Shown: positions 46,020 to 55,034, counted from the stretch's first letter. The stretch is 64,000 nucleotides of DNA from VXPW01 sp965115815 (GCA_965115815.1 OZ220465.1:2108001-2172000), one strand, 5' to 3'. Notes: a model not told the origin generated them from the letters alone. Program-made: numbers and translations.

Positions 46020-48362
46020 ATGCAAGTCGGACTTCGACATCTCCGCGCCGACACGGTCGAGTGGCTGAAGGCGGCGGCGGCCGAGGCCGGCCGGACGCGT
46101 CATGCGCTGGCGCGCGAGCTGTGCGAACGCGAGGACTGGCGCAACGCCCGGGGCCAGCCCTGCGTGTCCCAGGCGCGCGGGGTTCTGCCCGGGATCGCAA
46201 AGCGGGCGGGGTTCGTGCTGCCCGCGGCGCGGCCGGGTCCGTGCCGCACGCCGGGCCGTCCGGGCGGCGAGGTGGCGCGCACCGACCCGGACCGGAAGCT
46301 GGCGTGCACGCTGGCGGATCTCGGGGCGGTCACCCTGGTCCCGGTGGGCGCGGCCCCGGACCGGCGCCGCTGGCGCGAGATGATGGAGACCCATCATCCG
46401 CAGGGTTGGAAGCACCGGCCGGGGAAGGTCCTCAACTTCTGGGTCGTGTCGTCGCGCCACGGTCGTCTCGGCGGCCTCGGGTATACGGCTGCAGGCTGGC
46501 ATCAGGCGGCCCGGGACGCGGCCATCGGCTGGTCGGCGACGGCGCGGGCCGCGAATCTGGTGCAGCTGGTCCAGCAGCACCGCTTTCTCCTGCTGCCCGG
46601 CGTCCGGGTCGCCCGGCTGGCCTCGCACGTGCTGGCCCGGTCGACGGCGCGCCTGGCCGCGGACTGGAAGGCGGCGCACGGGACCCGGCCGCAGGCGGTC
46701 TACACGTATGTGGGACCCGAACACCGCGGCACCTGCTATCGTGCGGCCGGGTGGAGCCGCTGCGCCGAACCGACCTCGGGCCGGCCGCCGGGAGGCCGTG
46801 CGACCACGCCGAAGGCGGTGTGGATCCGGCCCTTGGCCGAGGGCTGGCGCGAGGTCCTGTCTCGGGAGCGGGGCGCCGTCCTCGGTACCACGTCGGAGCC
46901 GTGGCGGCCCGGGAACGCCGACTGGGCCGACATCGAGTACGGCCGCGGTTCGCATCCCGACGGCCGCGTGCGCACGCGGGTGCTGGAGATGGGCCGGGCT
47001 TGGGAGAACGCTCCGGGCGCGTCCCTGCCCGTGATCTTCCCGTCCGCCGCCGCACAGAAGGCCGCGTACCGGCTGTTGTCCAGCGCCCGGGTCACGATGG
47101 AACACATCCTCGATCCCCACGCCGAAGCCACGGTCGAACGCTGCCGGCAGGAGCGGGTCGTCCTCGCCCTGCAGGACACCACGACGCTGAAGTACAACGG
47201 GCACTGCAAGACGAAAGGGCTGGTGAACCTTGGAGGCGGGGGCTCGGGCACCCGGGGAATCCTTGCCCATTTCACGCTGGCGGTGACCGAGGGCCGCCGC
47301 CCGCTCGGCGTGATCGACCTCAACGCCACCCAGCGCGAGGGCACGGAAGCCCCGGACCGCGACGCCACCCAGCGCGAGGGCACGGCAGCCCCGGACTGCG
47401 ACGCCACCCAGCGCGAGGGCACGGACCGCGACGCGGTCAAGCCGGAGAGTGTGCGCTGGCTTCAGGGACTCGAACGCGCCCGTCAGCTGGCCGCCGCCTG
47501 CCCCGACACCCGGGTGGTCACGGTCTGCGACCGCGAAGGCGACATCTGGGAAATGTTCGTACAGGCGCGCGCCGGCGGCGTCGGGCTCCTCGTACGCTCC
47601 GACCGCGGCCGGCAGCGACGGGTGGTCCGCAGCGACGGCTCCGTGGCGGACCTGTGGGAGGCCATGGCGGAGCCGCCGGTTCTGGGAACGAAGACGGTCC
47701 ACCTCGCCGCCTGCGGCGGACCCCGTCCGCGCCTCAAGCGCACCGTGATCCTCGAGCTCCGCGCCGCCGTCGTCCACCTCGTGCCGCCGAAGAACCGGGA
47801 CGACCGGACGCCGATGCCCATGCTCGCCGTCTCGGTCCGGGAAGCCCGGCCGCCCAAGGGCCGCGAGCCGCTCCACTGGGTGCTGCTCTCCACCGAGGGC
47901 GAGGCCGACCTCCCGCACGCTCGACGCATGGTCGCCTGGTACGAGGCACGCTGGACCCTCGAGGAGTACTTCCGGGTCCTCAAGGTCGGCGCCCGGATCG
48001 AAGAACGCAAGCTGCAGGACGCCGACGACCTGCGCACGTGCCTCGCTTTCGATGCCATCACCGCATGGCGGGTCATGGACCTCGAGCGCCTCGCGCGCGA
48101 TCCGCCCGACCGCCCCGCCCTCGAGTTCTTCACCGATCGCGAAATCGGGGTTCTCTACCGATGGCTCCGGTACGATCGCATCATCCGGGCCCCGCCTGGA
48201 AAGCCGCCCGACATCCGCACCTTTGGGGTCGATCTCGCCCGCATGGCGGGCTTCCGGCCCAGCAAGCGTCAGCCGCTTCCGGGTACTGCGAAAATCTGGC
48301 AGGCGTGGCGGAAATTCAAGACCGGACTCGAATTCGTCCAATCAGAAGGGAACCGCACATGA
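46020..48362 (+). CDS. IS4/Tn5-type transposase with N-terminal DruA-like (DUF4338) domain
   Basis: 780 residues. Residues 1-75 (TVEWLKAAAAEAGRTRHALA, then ELCEREDWRNARGQPC) resemble the N-terminal helical region of DruA proteins. The DUF4338 core follows to about residue 265 (FWVVSSRHGRLGGLGYTAAG, TYVGPEHRGTCYRAAGW). The transposase part begins near MGRAWENAPGASLPVIFPSA. Its DDE residues are Asp in LALQDTTTL, Asp in VCDREGDIWEMF and Glu in WYEARWTLEEYFRVLK, the last fitting Y-(2)-R-(3)-E-(6)-K. A 13-residue repeat (NATQREGTEAPDR) occurs about three times between the first and second Asp. ATG 46020 fits homology with copies 1 and 3. The frame is intact, so it could be active. Confidence 0.92.
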   Translation: MQVGLRHLRADTVEWLKAAAAEAGRTRHALARELCEREDWRNARGQPCVSQARGVLPGIAKRAGFVLPAARPGPCRTPGRPGGEVARTDPDRKLACTLADLGAVTLVPVGAAPDRRRWREMMETHHPQGWKHRPGKVLNFWVVSSRHGRLGGLGYTAAGWHQAARDAAIGWSATARAANLVQLVQQHRFLLLPGVRVARLASHVLARSTARLAADWKAAHGTRPQAVYTYVGPEHRGTCYRAAGWSRCAEPTSGRPPGGRATTPKAVWIRPLAEGWREVLSRERGAVLGTTSEPWRPGNADWADIEYGRGSHPDGRVRTRVLEMGRAWENAPGASLPVIFPSAAAQKAAYRLLSSARVTMEHILDPHAEATVERCRQERVVLALQDTTTLKYNGHCKTKGLVNLGGGGSGTRGILAHFTLAVTEGRRPLGVIDLNATQREGTEAPDRDATQREGTAAPDCDATQREGTDRDAVKPESVRWLQGLERARQLAAACPDTRVVTVCDREGDIWEMFVQARAGGVGLLVRSDRGRQRRVVRSDGSVADLWEAMAEPPVLGTKTVHLAACGGPRPRLKRTVILELRAAVVHLVPPKNRDDRTPMPMLAVSVREARPPKGREPLHWVLLSTEGEADLPHARRMVAWYEARWTLEEYFRVLKVGARIEERKLQDADDLRTCLAFDAITAWRVMDLERLARDPPDRPALEFFTDREIGVLYRWLRYDRIIRAPPGKPPDIRTFGVDLARMAGFRPSKRQPLPGTAKIWQAWRKFKTGLEFVQSEGNRT
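47322..47430 (+). repeat. 39-bp intragenic tandem repeat
   Basis: Two full units and most of a third of a 39-bp repeat (13 codons, ATQREGT core) inside the transposase gene. The repeat keeps frame. Copy 1 has no such repeat at the corresponding place. Confidence 0.9.
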
Positions 48363-48873
48363 GCCAGATTGCGTCAACAACGGGCTATTGAAAGGTCATG
48401 GGCACGGGGTCGTGCGCGCCGGTTCCGTTCCCGGGAGGAGGCAGGTCGAAGCGCCGGAACTGCAGGGATACCTTGGCGACCCGCGCTTCCCGCAGCGCCT
48501 GGGCCTTCTGGGTGCGGGTGGAGGTGCGGGCCGACGGGCGGGCGATTTCGATCTCCAGGGATCCGGCCGAGGGTTCCGCGGCCCGTGGCTCGAAGAGCTT
48601 CTCTTCGTCCTTGCCCAAGGACCGGTTGGGGCGGGCCCGGACCCGAAGATCGACGTTGCCCAGCCGCTGCCGCTCGGCGAACCGGGCGAAGAAATCCGCC
48701 TCCCGATCGAGTACGGAGACGACCCGCACGCCATCCGGAACCCGCTCCGAGGTGTCTCGCACGCCCCGCATCCCGCGGGCGGATTTCCGTTCTTCGAGCG
48801 GCGTGCCCTTCTCGGCCCGGCCGTCCGGCGCGTCGGATTCGATGCGGGGGACGCCGAGGGGAATGCCGGTGTC

Positions 48874-49068
48874 CACGACGATCCCATGCTGATTCGGAGA
48901 TGCGAAATCCGGACGCGTGGGGGCTCGGCTCATCACAGATCGCCTCCTTGAGATCGCAATGTTCGGGCCAAGAAGGCCCCATCGAGCCTTGGCGGCACGA
49001 TTGCAGCGCGACGCAAACTGAGAAAATCTCGCCAGTCGCCGCCGGATCAGCAGCGTGGGATCACCGTG
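48874..49068 (-). mobile_element. MITE family B, copy 5 (inverted, diverged)
   Basis: 195 bp with the family's terminal repeats but inverted interior and several substitutions. The flanking 9-bp duplication is GCCGGTGTC (48865-48873 and 49069-49077). It interrupts the copy 3 transposase. Confidence 0.86.
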
Positions 49069-49949
49069 GCCGGTGTCCGCGTCGACCGCCCGCGTGGAAT
49101 GCAGGTGCAGACCCCGGGTGCCCGACGCGTTCCGGTTGCGGCCGATGAGGCCGAGCTCGCCGCACTTCGGATGGGTCGCGAAGTTGAGGTCCGATCCGTC
49201 CTGGATCCTCAGCACCGTCGTGCAGGAGGCCATGCGTCGGCGGGTGCGCTCCCGGTGCGGAGCCGGAAGGGCCTCCGGTGGGACCGCCGACGCGGCCGGC
49301 AGGTCGATCCTCCGGTAGTACCCGGTGACCAAGGCCCGCGGACCCCGGGCCGCGGCCGGGAACGATGCGCCGGGCGGGTCGGCCATCAGGGACGCACTCG
49401 TGACCCACCGGCGGCTGAGCCGACGGTCCCCCAGCGGAGCTCCGCCGAACTCGTTCGCGGTCCCGCTCCCCCGCTCCCGTCCGTCGGCCGGACCCAAGGC
49501 CTCCGCCGGTGCCGGTGCCCCGCCCAAAACCGCCCGCCCGTCGCTCCGCAGCGGACGCATCCCCACCGCCTTGACCGACCGCCGCTCCTGCCCGGGGCGG
49601 GCGAACCGTCCCCGCCCGGTGGTCTCTCCCACCCGCTCCCAGCCGGCGGCGGTAAACACGGTGCCCGCATGGGTTTCCGGATCCACGAAGGTCTCGACCC
49701 ACAGGGGACGATCCCCGTACCGGGCCTCGATCTCGTCGGGCAGCCGGGCCAGCGCCCTCCCCAGCACCCGGGAGCCCAGGTTCCGGCCGCGCACCGACGG
49801 TCGGATCAGGAACCGGCTCCGACCGATCACCGCAGGGTTCAGGTGTTGCGACCGCGCGGTCTCGTCCCACCCGATCCACCGGTCCCGGGAAGCTAGGCGC
49901 AAGGCCGGCGCCGAAAAGCCCAGGGCCCCCAGGATGCCGTGCTCCGACC

Positions 49950-50144
49950 CACGACGATCCCACGCTGCTAATCCAGCGGCGACCGGCGAGATTTTTCGGC
50001 CTGCGTCGCGCTGCAATCGTGCTGCCAAGGCTCCATTAGACCCTCTCGGCGCGAAAAATTGCGATCAAGGGGGGGGGATCTGTGATGACGCAAGCCCCAA
50101 CGCACTCGGATTTCGCGTCTCGGAATCAGCGTGGGATCACCGTG
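49950..50144 (+). mobile_element. MITE family B, copy 4
   Basis: 195 bp including a short run of extra G residues near 50070. The 9-bp duplication GCTCCGACC flanks it (49941-49949 and 50145-50153). It interrupts the DruA-like region of the copy 3 transposase. Confidence 0.88.
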
Positions 50145-50639
50145 GCTCCGACCGGACCCGATACCGCAGCCGGGCACCCACCTGCATCGCCGCCCCGCAC
50201 GGATGCTCCCGGAACCTCAGCTCGTTCCCGATCCGCCGATCCATCTCCCCGGTCACCGGCACCAGGCGCAGGTCGTGCAGCGCACCCGCTTCCGAGGGAA
50301 CCCCGGACGGCACGGGAACCGCGGCGCCCAGCCGCCGGGGAGCGCCGCCACCTCTTCCCGCGCGGGGTGCCGGCACGCGCACCTGCCGGCTCCGCTCCAG
50401 GTCGTTCCGGACCGCCCGGCAACTGCGCTCGCGCCCGCGACCCCGTGCATCGGTCAGGGGAAACTCCCGACCTACCCGTCGAGCCGCGGCGCGGCGACGG
50501 CTCGGCGGCTCCCGAGACCGAAGCGTCTGCAGCCGGACCAGGTGCGCCGGTTGCTTCAGGATGCGGTGCACGGGTTCCATGGCCGACAGGGAACCCACCG
50601 TAGAGGGTCAGAGGTCCGGGGTTAACCAGCAGGATGTGT

Positions 50640-51240
50640 GTGCATGGCAGCCCGCGGCCGAGCCCTTCCCGGGGGCCGACCCGGACCGCTACCACACTCC
50701 GAAACCCGGACGCCCAAGGGACCCACCCCGCGCCTGCAACGCCCCGGGAACGGTTCCGCCAATCCCACACACCACCAGAACCGGACGTTTCCGCCTCCCT
50801 TCATCCAACGTTCGCAGAATCCTCGGAGCATGGGAAAGGCCTGGCTCTTCGGGCGCACCTTCCGCATCCGTAGTTTTCTCTCGGCCTCGTGGTTCGTCGG
50901 GGAACGGACGGATTCCGCGCGCACCGCACGATTCCCTTCCGAGAGTCCCGCAGTCGAAGGGCGCGGTTCCAGCCCTTGCACCTCTTGGGTCTGCCGCGTC
51001 TCTTCCCGGTTCCCGATGCCGGCGGCGGCCGCGCCTCGTGCCAAGCGACCGCGTCGGCCACGACTTCGTCGCAGTCCTTCTCCATCCGATCCGCCGCGTC
51101 CGTGGACCGCGGCATACCGGCACGGTCCGCTTCGTGGACCTCGTGCACGGCGCCGGACGGAAGTCCTCTCCTTCAAACCCGGGCCGGGAAAGGCCGTCGC
51201 GGGAAGGAGACCGGAAGGCGGACGGCCTGCCCGACCTTCC
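50640..51240 (-). pseudogene. IS66-family transposase C-terminal remnant
   Basis: Translates in pieces to VHEVHEADRAGMPRSTDAAD, PPPASGTGKRRGRPKR and ARNPSVPRRTTRPRENY. These parallel the same parts of the IS66 remnant at 26163-27660 and the C-terminal IS66 consensus. Frames are broken and the catalytic N-terminal part is absent. Confidence 0.7.
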
Positions 51241-51274
51241 ATGCACGAAATTGAGTGTCTGAGGGTCTCTCTCT

Positions 51275-52363
51275 TCAGACCCTTCCGGAACAGCGTGTTG
51301 CAGAATCTCTAGTTGAGCCTGCGGAACCTGTCAACGCCGTTGAGACAGCAAGGGTTGTCATGTACTGAGCATCTCCCACGGTAGGGGTGGCCTTCGGCGG
51401 GTTGATCCAGACCGTTTCAGGGAGCGCCTGCGGTTTCGGTCTCCCCCGGACGAATCGCTCCGGGTGCCGGTCCCAAGCTCGATCCAAGGTGCGTCGGCGT
51501 TGCTCGATCCGGTGCCGGGCGCGGCCGTGGTGGACATCATCAGGGGTGAGCATCGCGAGGCCGGCATGGTGATGCTCGGTGTTGTACCAAGGGAAGAAGG
51601 ATCGACCGAAGACGATGGCAGCGGGCAGGTCCGGGAAGCGTCCGGGGAATCCGGGGTGGTACTTCAAGGTCTTGAACTGTGCCTCCGAGAAGGGGTTGTC
51701 GTCGCGGACCTTGGGGCGGCTGAGCGAGCGGGTGATGCCGAGCTGGGCGAGGAGTTGCGCGGTGCACTGGCTGGTCATGGGGGCGCCGCGGTCCGAGTGC
51801 AGGGTCCGCACCCGGGGCTGGATCCCCTGCTTGAGACACGACTCCTCGATCAGCCGGCTGGCCAGGGCCGCGCTCTCGCGCTCGGCGACCCTCCATCCCA
51901 CCCCGTAGCGGCTGAAGAGATCAAGCAGCACGTAGAGGTAGAAGGAAGACCCGGTCTTCGGCCCGAGCAGCCGTGTGAGGTCCCAGGACCCGACCGGGTT
52001 CGGGGCGCGGGCGACGAGTTCGGGCTTGGCGTAGCGTGGGTGGGTGCGCGGGTTGCGCCGTTCCCGCACCGGCTGCCCGACGGAGAGGATGCGGTACATC
52101 GTGCGCTCCGAGCACAGGTACCGCCCTTCGTCGAGCAGCGTGGCCACGACCTCGGCCGGGGAACGGTCGACAAAACGCGGGGAGGCGAGCAGGTCGAGGA
52201 CCGGCTCCCGCTCCCCCTCGCTCAGGGCCCGGGCGGGCGTCGTACGGGGCTGCTGATGCCCGGGAGCGGGCCTCCGGCGGCGGTAGAACGTGGCCCGGGG
52301 CACCCCCAGCACCCGGCAGGCCGGCGCAATGCCGACCTGCCGAGCGAGGGAAGTGGTGGCCAT
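51275..52363 (-). CDS. IS3-family transposase OrfB (DDE integrase domain)
   Basis: About 362 residues from ATG 52363, which follows GGGAAGGA. An N-terminal HTH-like region (ACRVLGVPRATFYRRRRPAP) is followed by an rve domain. The first Asp is in SWDLTRLLGP, the second in RTLHSDRGAPMTS and the Glu in DDNPFSEAQFKTLKYHPGFP. The frame is intact through the catalytic core. It runs past the inverted repeat to a stop at 51275, so the natural C-terminus has been lost or altered. OrfA and OrfB overlap, and a programmed frameshift may produce the fusion transposase, as in most IS3 elements. Confidence 0.9.
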   Translation of the reverse strand: MATTSLARQVGIAPACRVLGVPRATFYRRRRPAPGHQQPRTTPARALSEGEREPVLDLLASPRFVDRSPAEVVATLLDEGRYLCSERTMYRILSVGQPVRERRNPRTHPRYAKPELVARAPNPVGSWDLTRLLGPKTGSSFYLYVLLDLFSRYGVGWRVAERESAALASRLIEESCLKQGIQPRVRTLHSDRGAPMTSQCTAQLLAQLGITRSLSRPKVRDDNPFSEAQFKTLKYHPGFPGRFPDLPAAIVFGRSFFPWYNTEHHHAGLAMLTPDDVHHGRARHRIEQRRRTLDRAWDRHPERFVRGRPKPQALPETVWINPPKATPTVGDAQYMTTLAVSTALTGSAGSTRDSATRCSGRV

Positions 52364-52900
52364 CCGCAGTCCTTCCCGTCGCGGAGGCTGAATCCCAGCA
52401 GCCCGGCAACGTTTCCCTGGACTTCCAGGATCGTAGGGGCCGTAGCCAGCCCCTTCTCCAGCCGCGCCACCTGGGCCTCGAGCCGGCGAACCTGGGCGCC
52501 GAGGGGGTGGGACGGCGCCGGCTTGGGACCGCGCTTGCGTGGCGCCAAGCCCTGCAACGCTCCCCGGCGGCGGGCCTTGCGCCACGTCGACAGATGCGAG
52601 CGGTACAGCCCCTCGCGACGCAGCAGGCGGCCGATCTCGCCCGGCTCGCGACCGCGGTCCGCCTCCTCGACGATCCGCAGTCGATACTCGGCCGAGAACC
52701 GGCGCCGGGTCGGCTTGGCGAGAACCTCCGGGTCCGGAGCACGCCGAGCCGGCGGGGTCTCGGCCCTGGGGGGCGCGCCCCCCAGGGCCGGCGTGGCGAG
52801 GGGGTACACCCCCCTGCCCACATTCGGGTCTGCCTTCATCATGGTTCCTCTCTGCCGCCCTCTAATTCCTAGGGTAGTCGGTGTCTCAGCGATGTTGGCA
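51329..52900 (-). mobile_element. IS3-family insertion sequence
   Basis: Terminal repeats are TGTCAACGCCGTTGAGACA at the low end and, inward on the other strand, TGCCAACATCGCTGAGACA at the high end (15 of 19 matching). Exact ends may lie a few bases further out. No clear target duplication is visible. It carries orfA and orfB and lies 76 bp past the tonB stop codon. Confidence 0.8.
52222..52842 (-). CDS. IS3-family transposase OrfA
   Basis: 206 residues from the first of two adjacent ATGs (52842), with GAGGAA upstream. The helix-turn-helix is RRRFSAEYRLRIVEEADRGR to LLRREGLYRSHLSTWRKARR. A coiled-coil (AQVRRLEAQVARLEKGLA) follows. After about residue 130 the frame overlaps orfB and the Pro/Arg-rich tail probably has no function. 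Confidence 0.85.
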   Translation of the reverse strand: MMKADPNVGRGVYPLATPALGGAPPRAETPPARRAPDPEVLAKPTRRRFSAEYRLRIVEEADRGREPGEIGRLLRREGLYRSHLSTWRKARRRGALQGLAPRKRGPKPAPSHPLGAQVRRLEAQVARLEKGLATAPTILEVQGNVAGLLGFSLRDGKDCGWPPLPSLGRSALRRPAGCWGCPGPRSTAAGGPLPGISSPVRRPPGP

Positions 52901-52975
52901 GAGAGGGCTGGGCTGGGGCTTCGAGAGGCGCACATCCCGATCATGCGGATCACGCTCCGGAATCCGCCGCTGTTC

Positions 52976-54223
52976 CTACCGTCCCGCGATCCGGTAGACG
53001 ACGGGAAGCACGATCGACCGGACGCCTGCGCCGCTCGGCAGCCGTTCGAACGGCGCCGCGCGTTCGACCGCACGCTGCGCGGCCCGCTGCAGCCGAAGCG
53101 GAGCATTCGTGCGGTCTTCCTGAATCGTGATGTCGATCACGCTTCCGTCCTCGCGCAACCGGATCAGCAGGAAGACCGCTCCCTCTTCGCCGAACTCCAA
53201 CGAACGGCGCGGATAGCTGCGGGCCGCAACCTTGCTGATCCGGCCGTGCAGGCGCTCGTAGTAGGCCTCCGGAACCCCGGCTTCGCGGGCCGCCCGGGCG
53301 AGCGCCGATTCGGGACGACGGCGGGCGGGCGGAGCGGCCGGGACGGGCGGCGCCGAGGCGGTCCGGGTTCTCGATGCGGGCGGTACCTGCGCAGGCGGGG
53401 ACGCGCTCGACCGCGGTACGGAAACCGGCGCACCTGCCGACGGCGGAGGCGCCGTCGCGCCGTCGCGCACGAGGGCCGGCGTTGCCGTCGCCCGCGCGGT
53501 CACCGGCGGCGGTTCTGCAGGCAGCGACGAAGCAGGCGCCGAACTCGTCTGGGCTGCAGGCGCGGCCGCGACCGGGCGCGGCGGCGGATCGAGATCCGGA
53601 ACCGCAATCTGCTTCGAGGGCAGTGGCTCCGCCGGCTGCACTTCCGCAGGTACGGGAGGCGAGATCACTTCCGGGCGGGCCGGCGGCGGATCCGGGGCAT
53701 CCGGCGGCGGCGTCACGGCCAGGAGGGGCGCCGGCTCTGTCGGGATCCCGGAATCCGGCGCGGTCGGCGGGTTCACGGGCGGGGGCGCCGCCACCGATTC
53801 AAACCCGGTCTCGGCCGGTTCCGGCCGGGGAGCGGGGAGCGGCGCCGGGGGCGGAGGAGGAACGGAATCGGGCCGGGGTTGCGGCAACTCCGGTACGGTT
53901 TCGGCCACCGGCGACAGCGCGGCGGCGGGCGGGGGCGCGGCCGGCGGCCGCGGATCCGGCGAAGCGGGCGCGGCGACCGCCTCCGGGAGGTCCGGATGCG
54001 GCCCTGCCGTTGCCGGTGCATCCGGAGGTACGTCCCCGAGTGGAATCTCGTGTCCGAGTTCCAGAGAGACGATTGATTCCGGGACGATTTCGGGTTCGCT
54101 CAGGGCCCAGATTCCGACCGCTGCCGGGATGGCGACGTGCAGGGCCACGGCCAGCAGGGCGGCACCCGCAACGCTCGGGAACCCGAGTTCGTCGGGGTCG
54201 CGCGGCAGGGCCTGGGGGATCAC
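52976..54223 (-). CDS. TonB-family energy transducer
   Basis: 415 residues. One N-terminal membrane anchor (SVAGAALLAVALHVAIPAAV) is followed by a very long Pro/Ala/Glu-rich periplasmic spacer of about 280 residues. The C-terminal TonB domain includes ARSYPRRSLEFGEEGAVFLL and AAPFERLPSG. It transmits proton-motive energy from the ExbB-ExbD motor to outer-membrane receptors. The start is GTG at 54223, overlapping the preceding exbD stop as GTGA. The spacer is longer than in E. coli TonB (239 residues overall). It is the last gene of the cluster. Confidence 0.9.
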   Translation of the reverse strand: MIPQALPRDPDELGFPSVAGAALLAVALHVAIPAAVGIWALSEPEIVPESIVSLELGHEIPLGDVPPDAPATAGPHPDLPEAVAAPASPDPRPPAAPPPAAALSPVAETVPELPQPRPDSVPPPPPAPLPAPRPEPAETGFESVAAPPPVNPPTAPDSGIPTEPAPLLAVTPPPDAPDPPPARPEVISPPVPAEVQPAEPLPSKQIAVPDLDPPPRPVAAAPAAQTSSAPASSLPAEPPPVTARATATPALVRDGATAPPPSAGAPVSVPRSSASPPAQVPPASRTRTASAPPVPAAPPARRRPESALARAAREAGVPEAYYERLHGRISKVAARSYPRRSLEFGEEGAVFLLIRLREDGSVIDITIQEDRTNAPLRLQRAAQRAVERAAPFERLPSGAGVRSIVLPVVYRIAGR

Positions 54224-54633
54224 GACTCGGCGGGCTCGGTTCGCCGCGTGGCCAGGAGCACCTGCCGGAACCCTGCAGCCTCGGCCGCCTCCATGATGTC
54301 CCGCAGCATCGCGACACTGACAAGCTGCGCCGCCTTGACAAGGAGCGTGGTCCGGTCCGCCTGCACGACCGTGCGCAAGGTTGCCGGAAGTGAGTCCCAT
54401 CCTGCCGGTTCCCCGTCGATCGTGATGCCTCCGCCGGCGGTCACCGTCAGGACCACCTCGGCCGCGATTCCCGGTTCGCTGCTGTCCGCTTCCGGAAGCT
54501 GGTGGTCCACCGGATCGATCGTGCGGAAGGTACTCGTCAGAATGAAGAAAATGAGCAGCAGGAACACGATGTTGATGAGCGGCACCATGTTCACGGCGTG
54601 CTGGCGGTGACGTGGGGCCCCTTCGAACTTCAC
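54220..54633 (-). CDS. ExbD-family biopolymer transporter, second copy
   Basis: 137 residues with one membrane helix whose start carries the proton-path residue region (VPLINIVFLLLIFFILTS). Most ExbD proteins have Asp where this one has Asn (PLIDIVF to PLINIVF), so the key protonatable residue is replaced in this copy. The periplasmic domain follows. The start is GTG 54633, overlapping the upstream exbD stop (GTGA). It probably pairs with the other ExbD in one motor. Confidence 0.88.
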   Translation of the reverse strand: MKFEGAPRHRQHAVNMVPLINIVFLLLIFFILTSTFRTIDPVDHQLPEADSSEPGIAAEVVLTVTAGGGITIDGEPAGWDSLPATLRTVVQADRTTLLVKAAQLVSVAMLRDIMEAAEAAGFRQVLLATRRTEPAES

Positions 54634-55034
54634 GGCTCGTCCTGCACGGCAATGGCCACGGCTTCCACCCCGGCGAGGCGAATGTCGTCGACCACCGCGA
54701 TCAGCCGCTTCACGGAGTCCCCGGCGGACGCGACCACGAGGACAGACGGTTCCGGATTCTCTGCGAGCGCCTGCCGGACGCGACGGCCCAGTTCGCCGGG
54801 ATCCACCACGACACTGTCGAACGTCAGGGTTCCGTCGTCATGGAGACGGACGACGAGCGGAGGCGATGTTTCGCCGCCGGACGGGGCCGCGGTTCCGGGA
54901 GTCGCCAGATCCAGCGATTCCAGGTTGAGAAACGACCCGGCCAGCATGAAGAACACTAGGAGCAGGAATACGATGTCGATCAGCGGCGCGATCGACAGTC
55001 CGGCGCGGCGACGTTCCGTCCCGCCGAACGTCAC
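54630..55034 (-). CDS. exbD: ExbD-family biopolymer transporter, first copy
   Basis: 134 residues, a single N-terminal helix with the essential Asp in IAPLIDIVFLLLVFFMLAGS, then a periplasmic domain. It is the proton-conducting partner of ExbB. The ATG at 55034 lies 33 bp after the exbB stop and its own stop overlaps the second exbD. It is a typical length for the family. Confidence 0.9.
   Translation of the reverse strand: MTFGGTERRRAGLSIAPLIDIVFLLLVFFMLAGSFLNLESLDLATPGTAAPSGGETSPPLVVRLHDDGTLTFDSVVVDPGELGRRVRQALAENPEPSVLVVASAGDSVKRLIAVVDDIRLAGVEAVAIAVQDEP

Larger units (their letters stand above)
45968..48394 (+). mobile_element. Intact IS4-type insertion sequence with DruA-like transposase, copy 2
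   Basis: 2427 bp. Ends are CTTTCATGCCGCCACACTTG on the left and, inward on the other strand, CTTTCAATAGCCCGTTGTTG on the right. They share CTTTCA and a later TTGACG. A perfect 9-bp target duplication GTCATGGGC occupies 45959-45967 and 48395-48403. The element interrupts an older relative in the opposite orientation. It has one long gene, 46020-48362. Confidence 0.92.
48404..50580 (-). pseudogene. DruA-domain/IS4 transposase copy 3, N-terminal part
   Basis: From ATG 50580 the minus strand gives EPVHRILKQPAHLVRLQ and REFPLTDARGRGRERSCRAV, then DLRLVPVTGEMDRRIGNELR. MITE copy 4 (49950-50144) interrupts it, after which HGILGALGFSAPALRLASRD, WVETFVDPETHAGTVFTAAG and TNEFGGAPLGDRRLSRRWV follow. 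A second MITE (48874-49068) splits the next part. VRVVSVLDREADFFARFAER (second catalytic Asp) continues to DPVPM, where the intact copy 2 inserted. Frameshifts occur in the N-terminal part. It is diverged from copies 1 and 2 and closer to copy 4. Confidence 0.87.

Noticed and set aside
45968..50580. A Druantia defence locus suggested by DruA-like sequence
   Set aside because: No other druantia genes are present and each DruA-like stretch is fused to a transposase bounded by IS ends.
51464..54076. Long plus-strand frame across the IS3 element and tonB
   Set aside because: The minus strand encodes recognisable IS3 and TonB proteins here; the plus frame has no domain resemblance and crosses an IS boundary.
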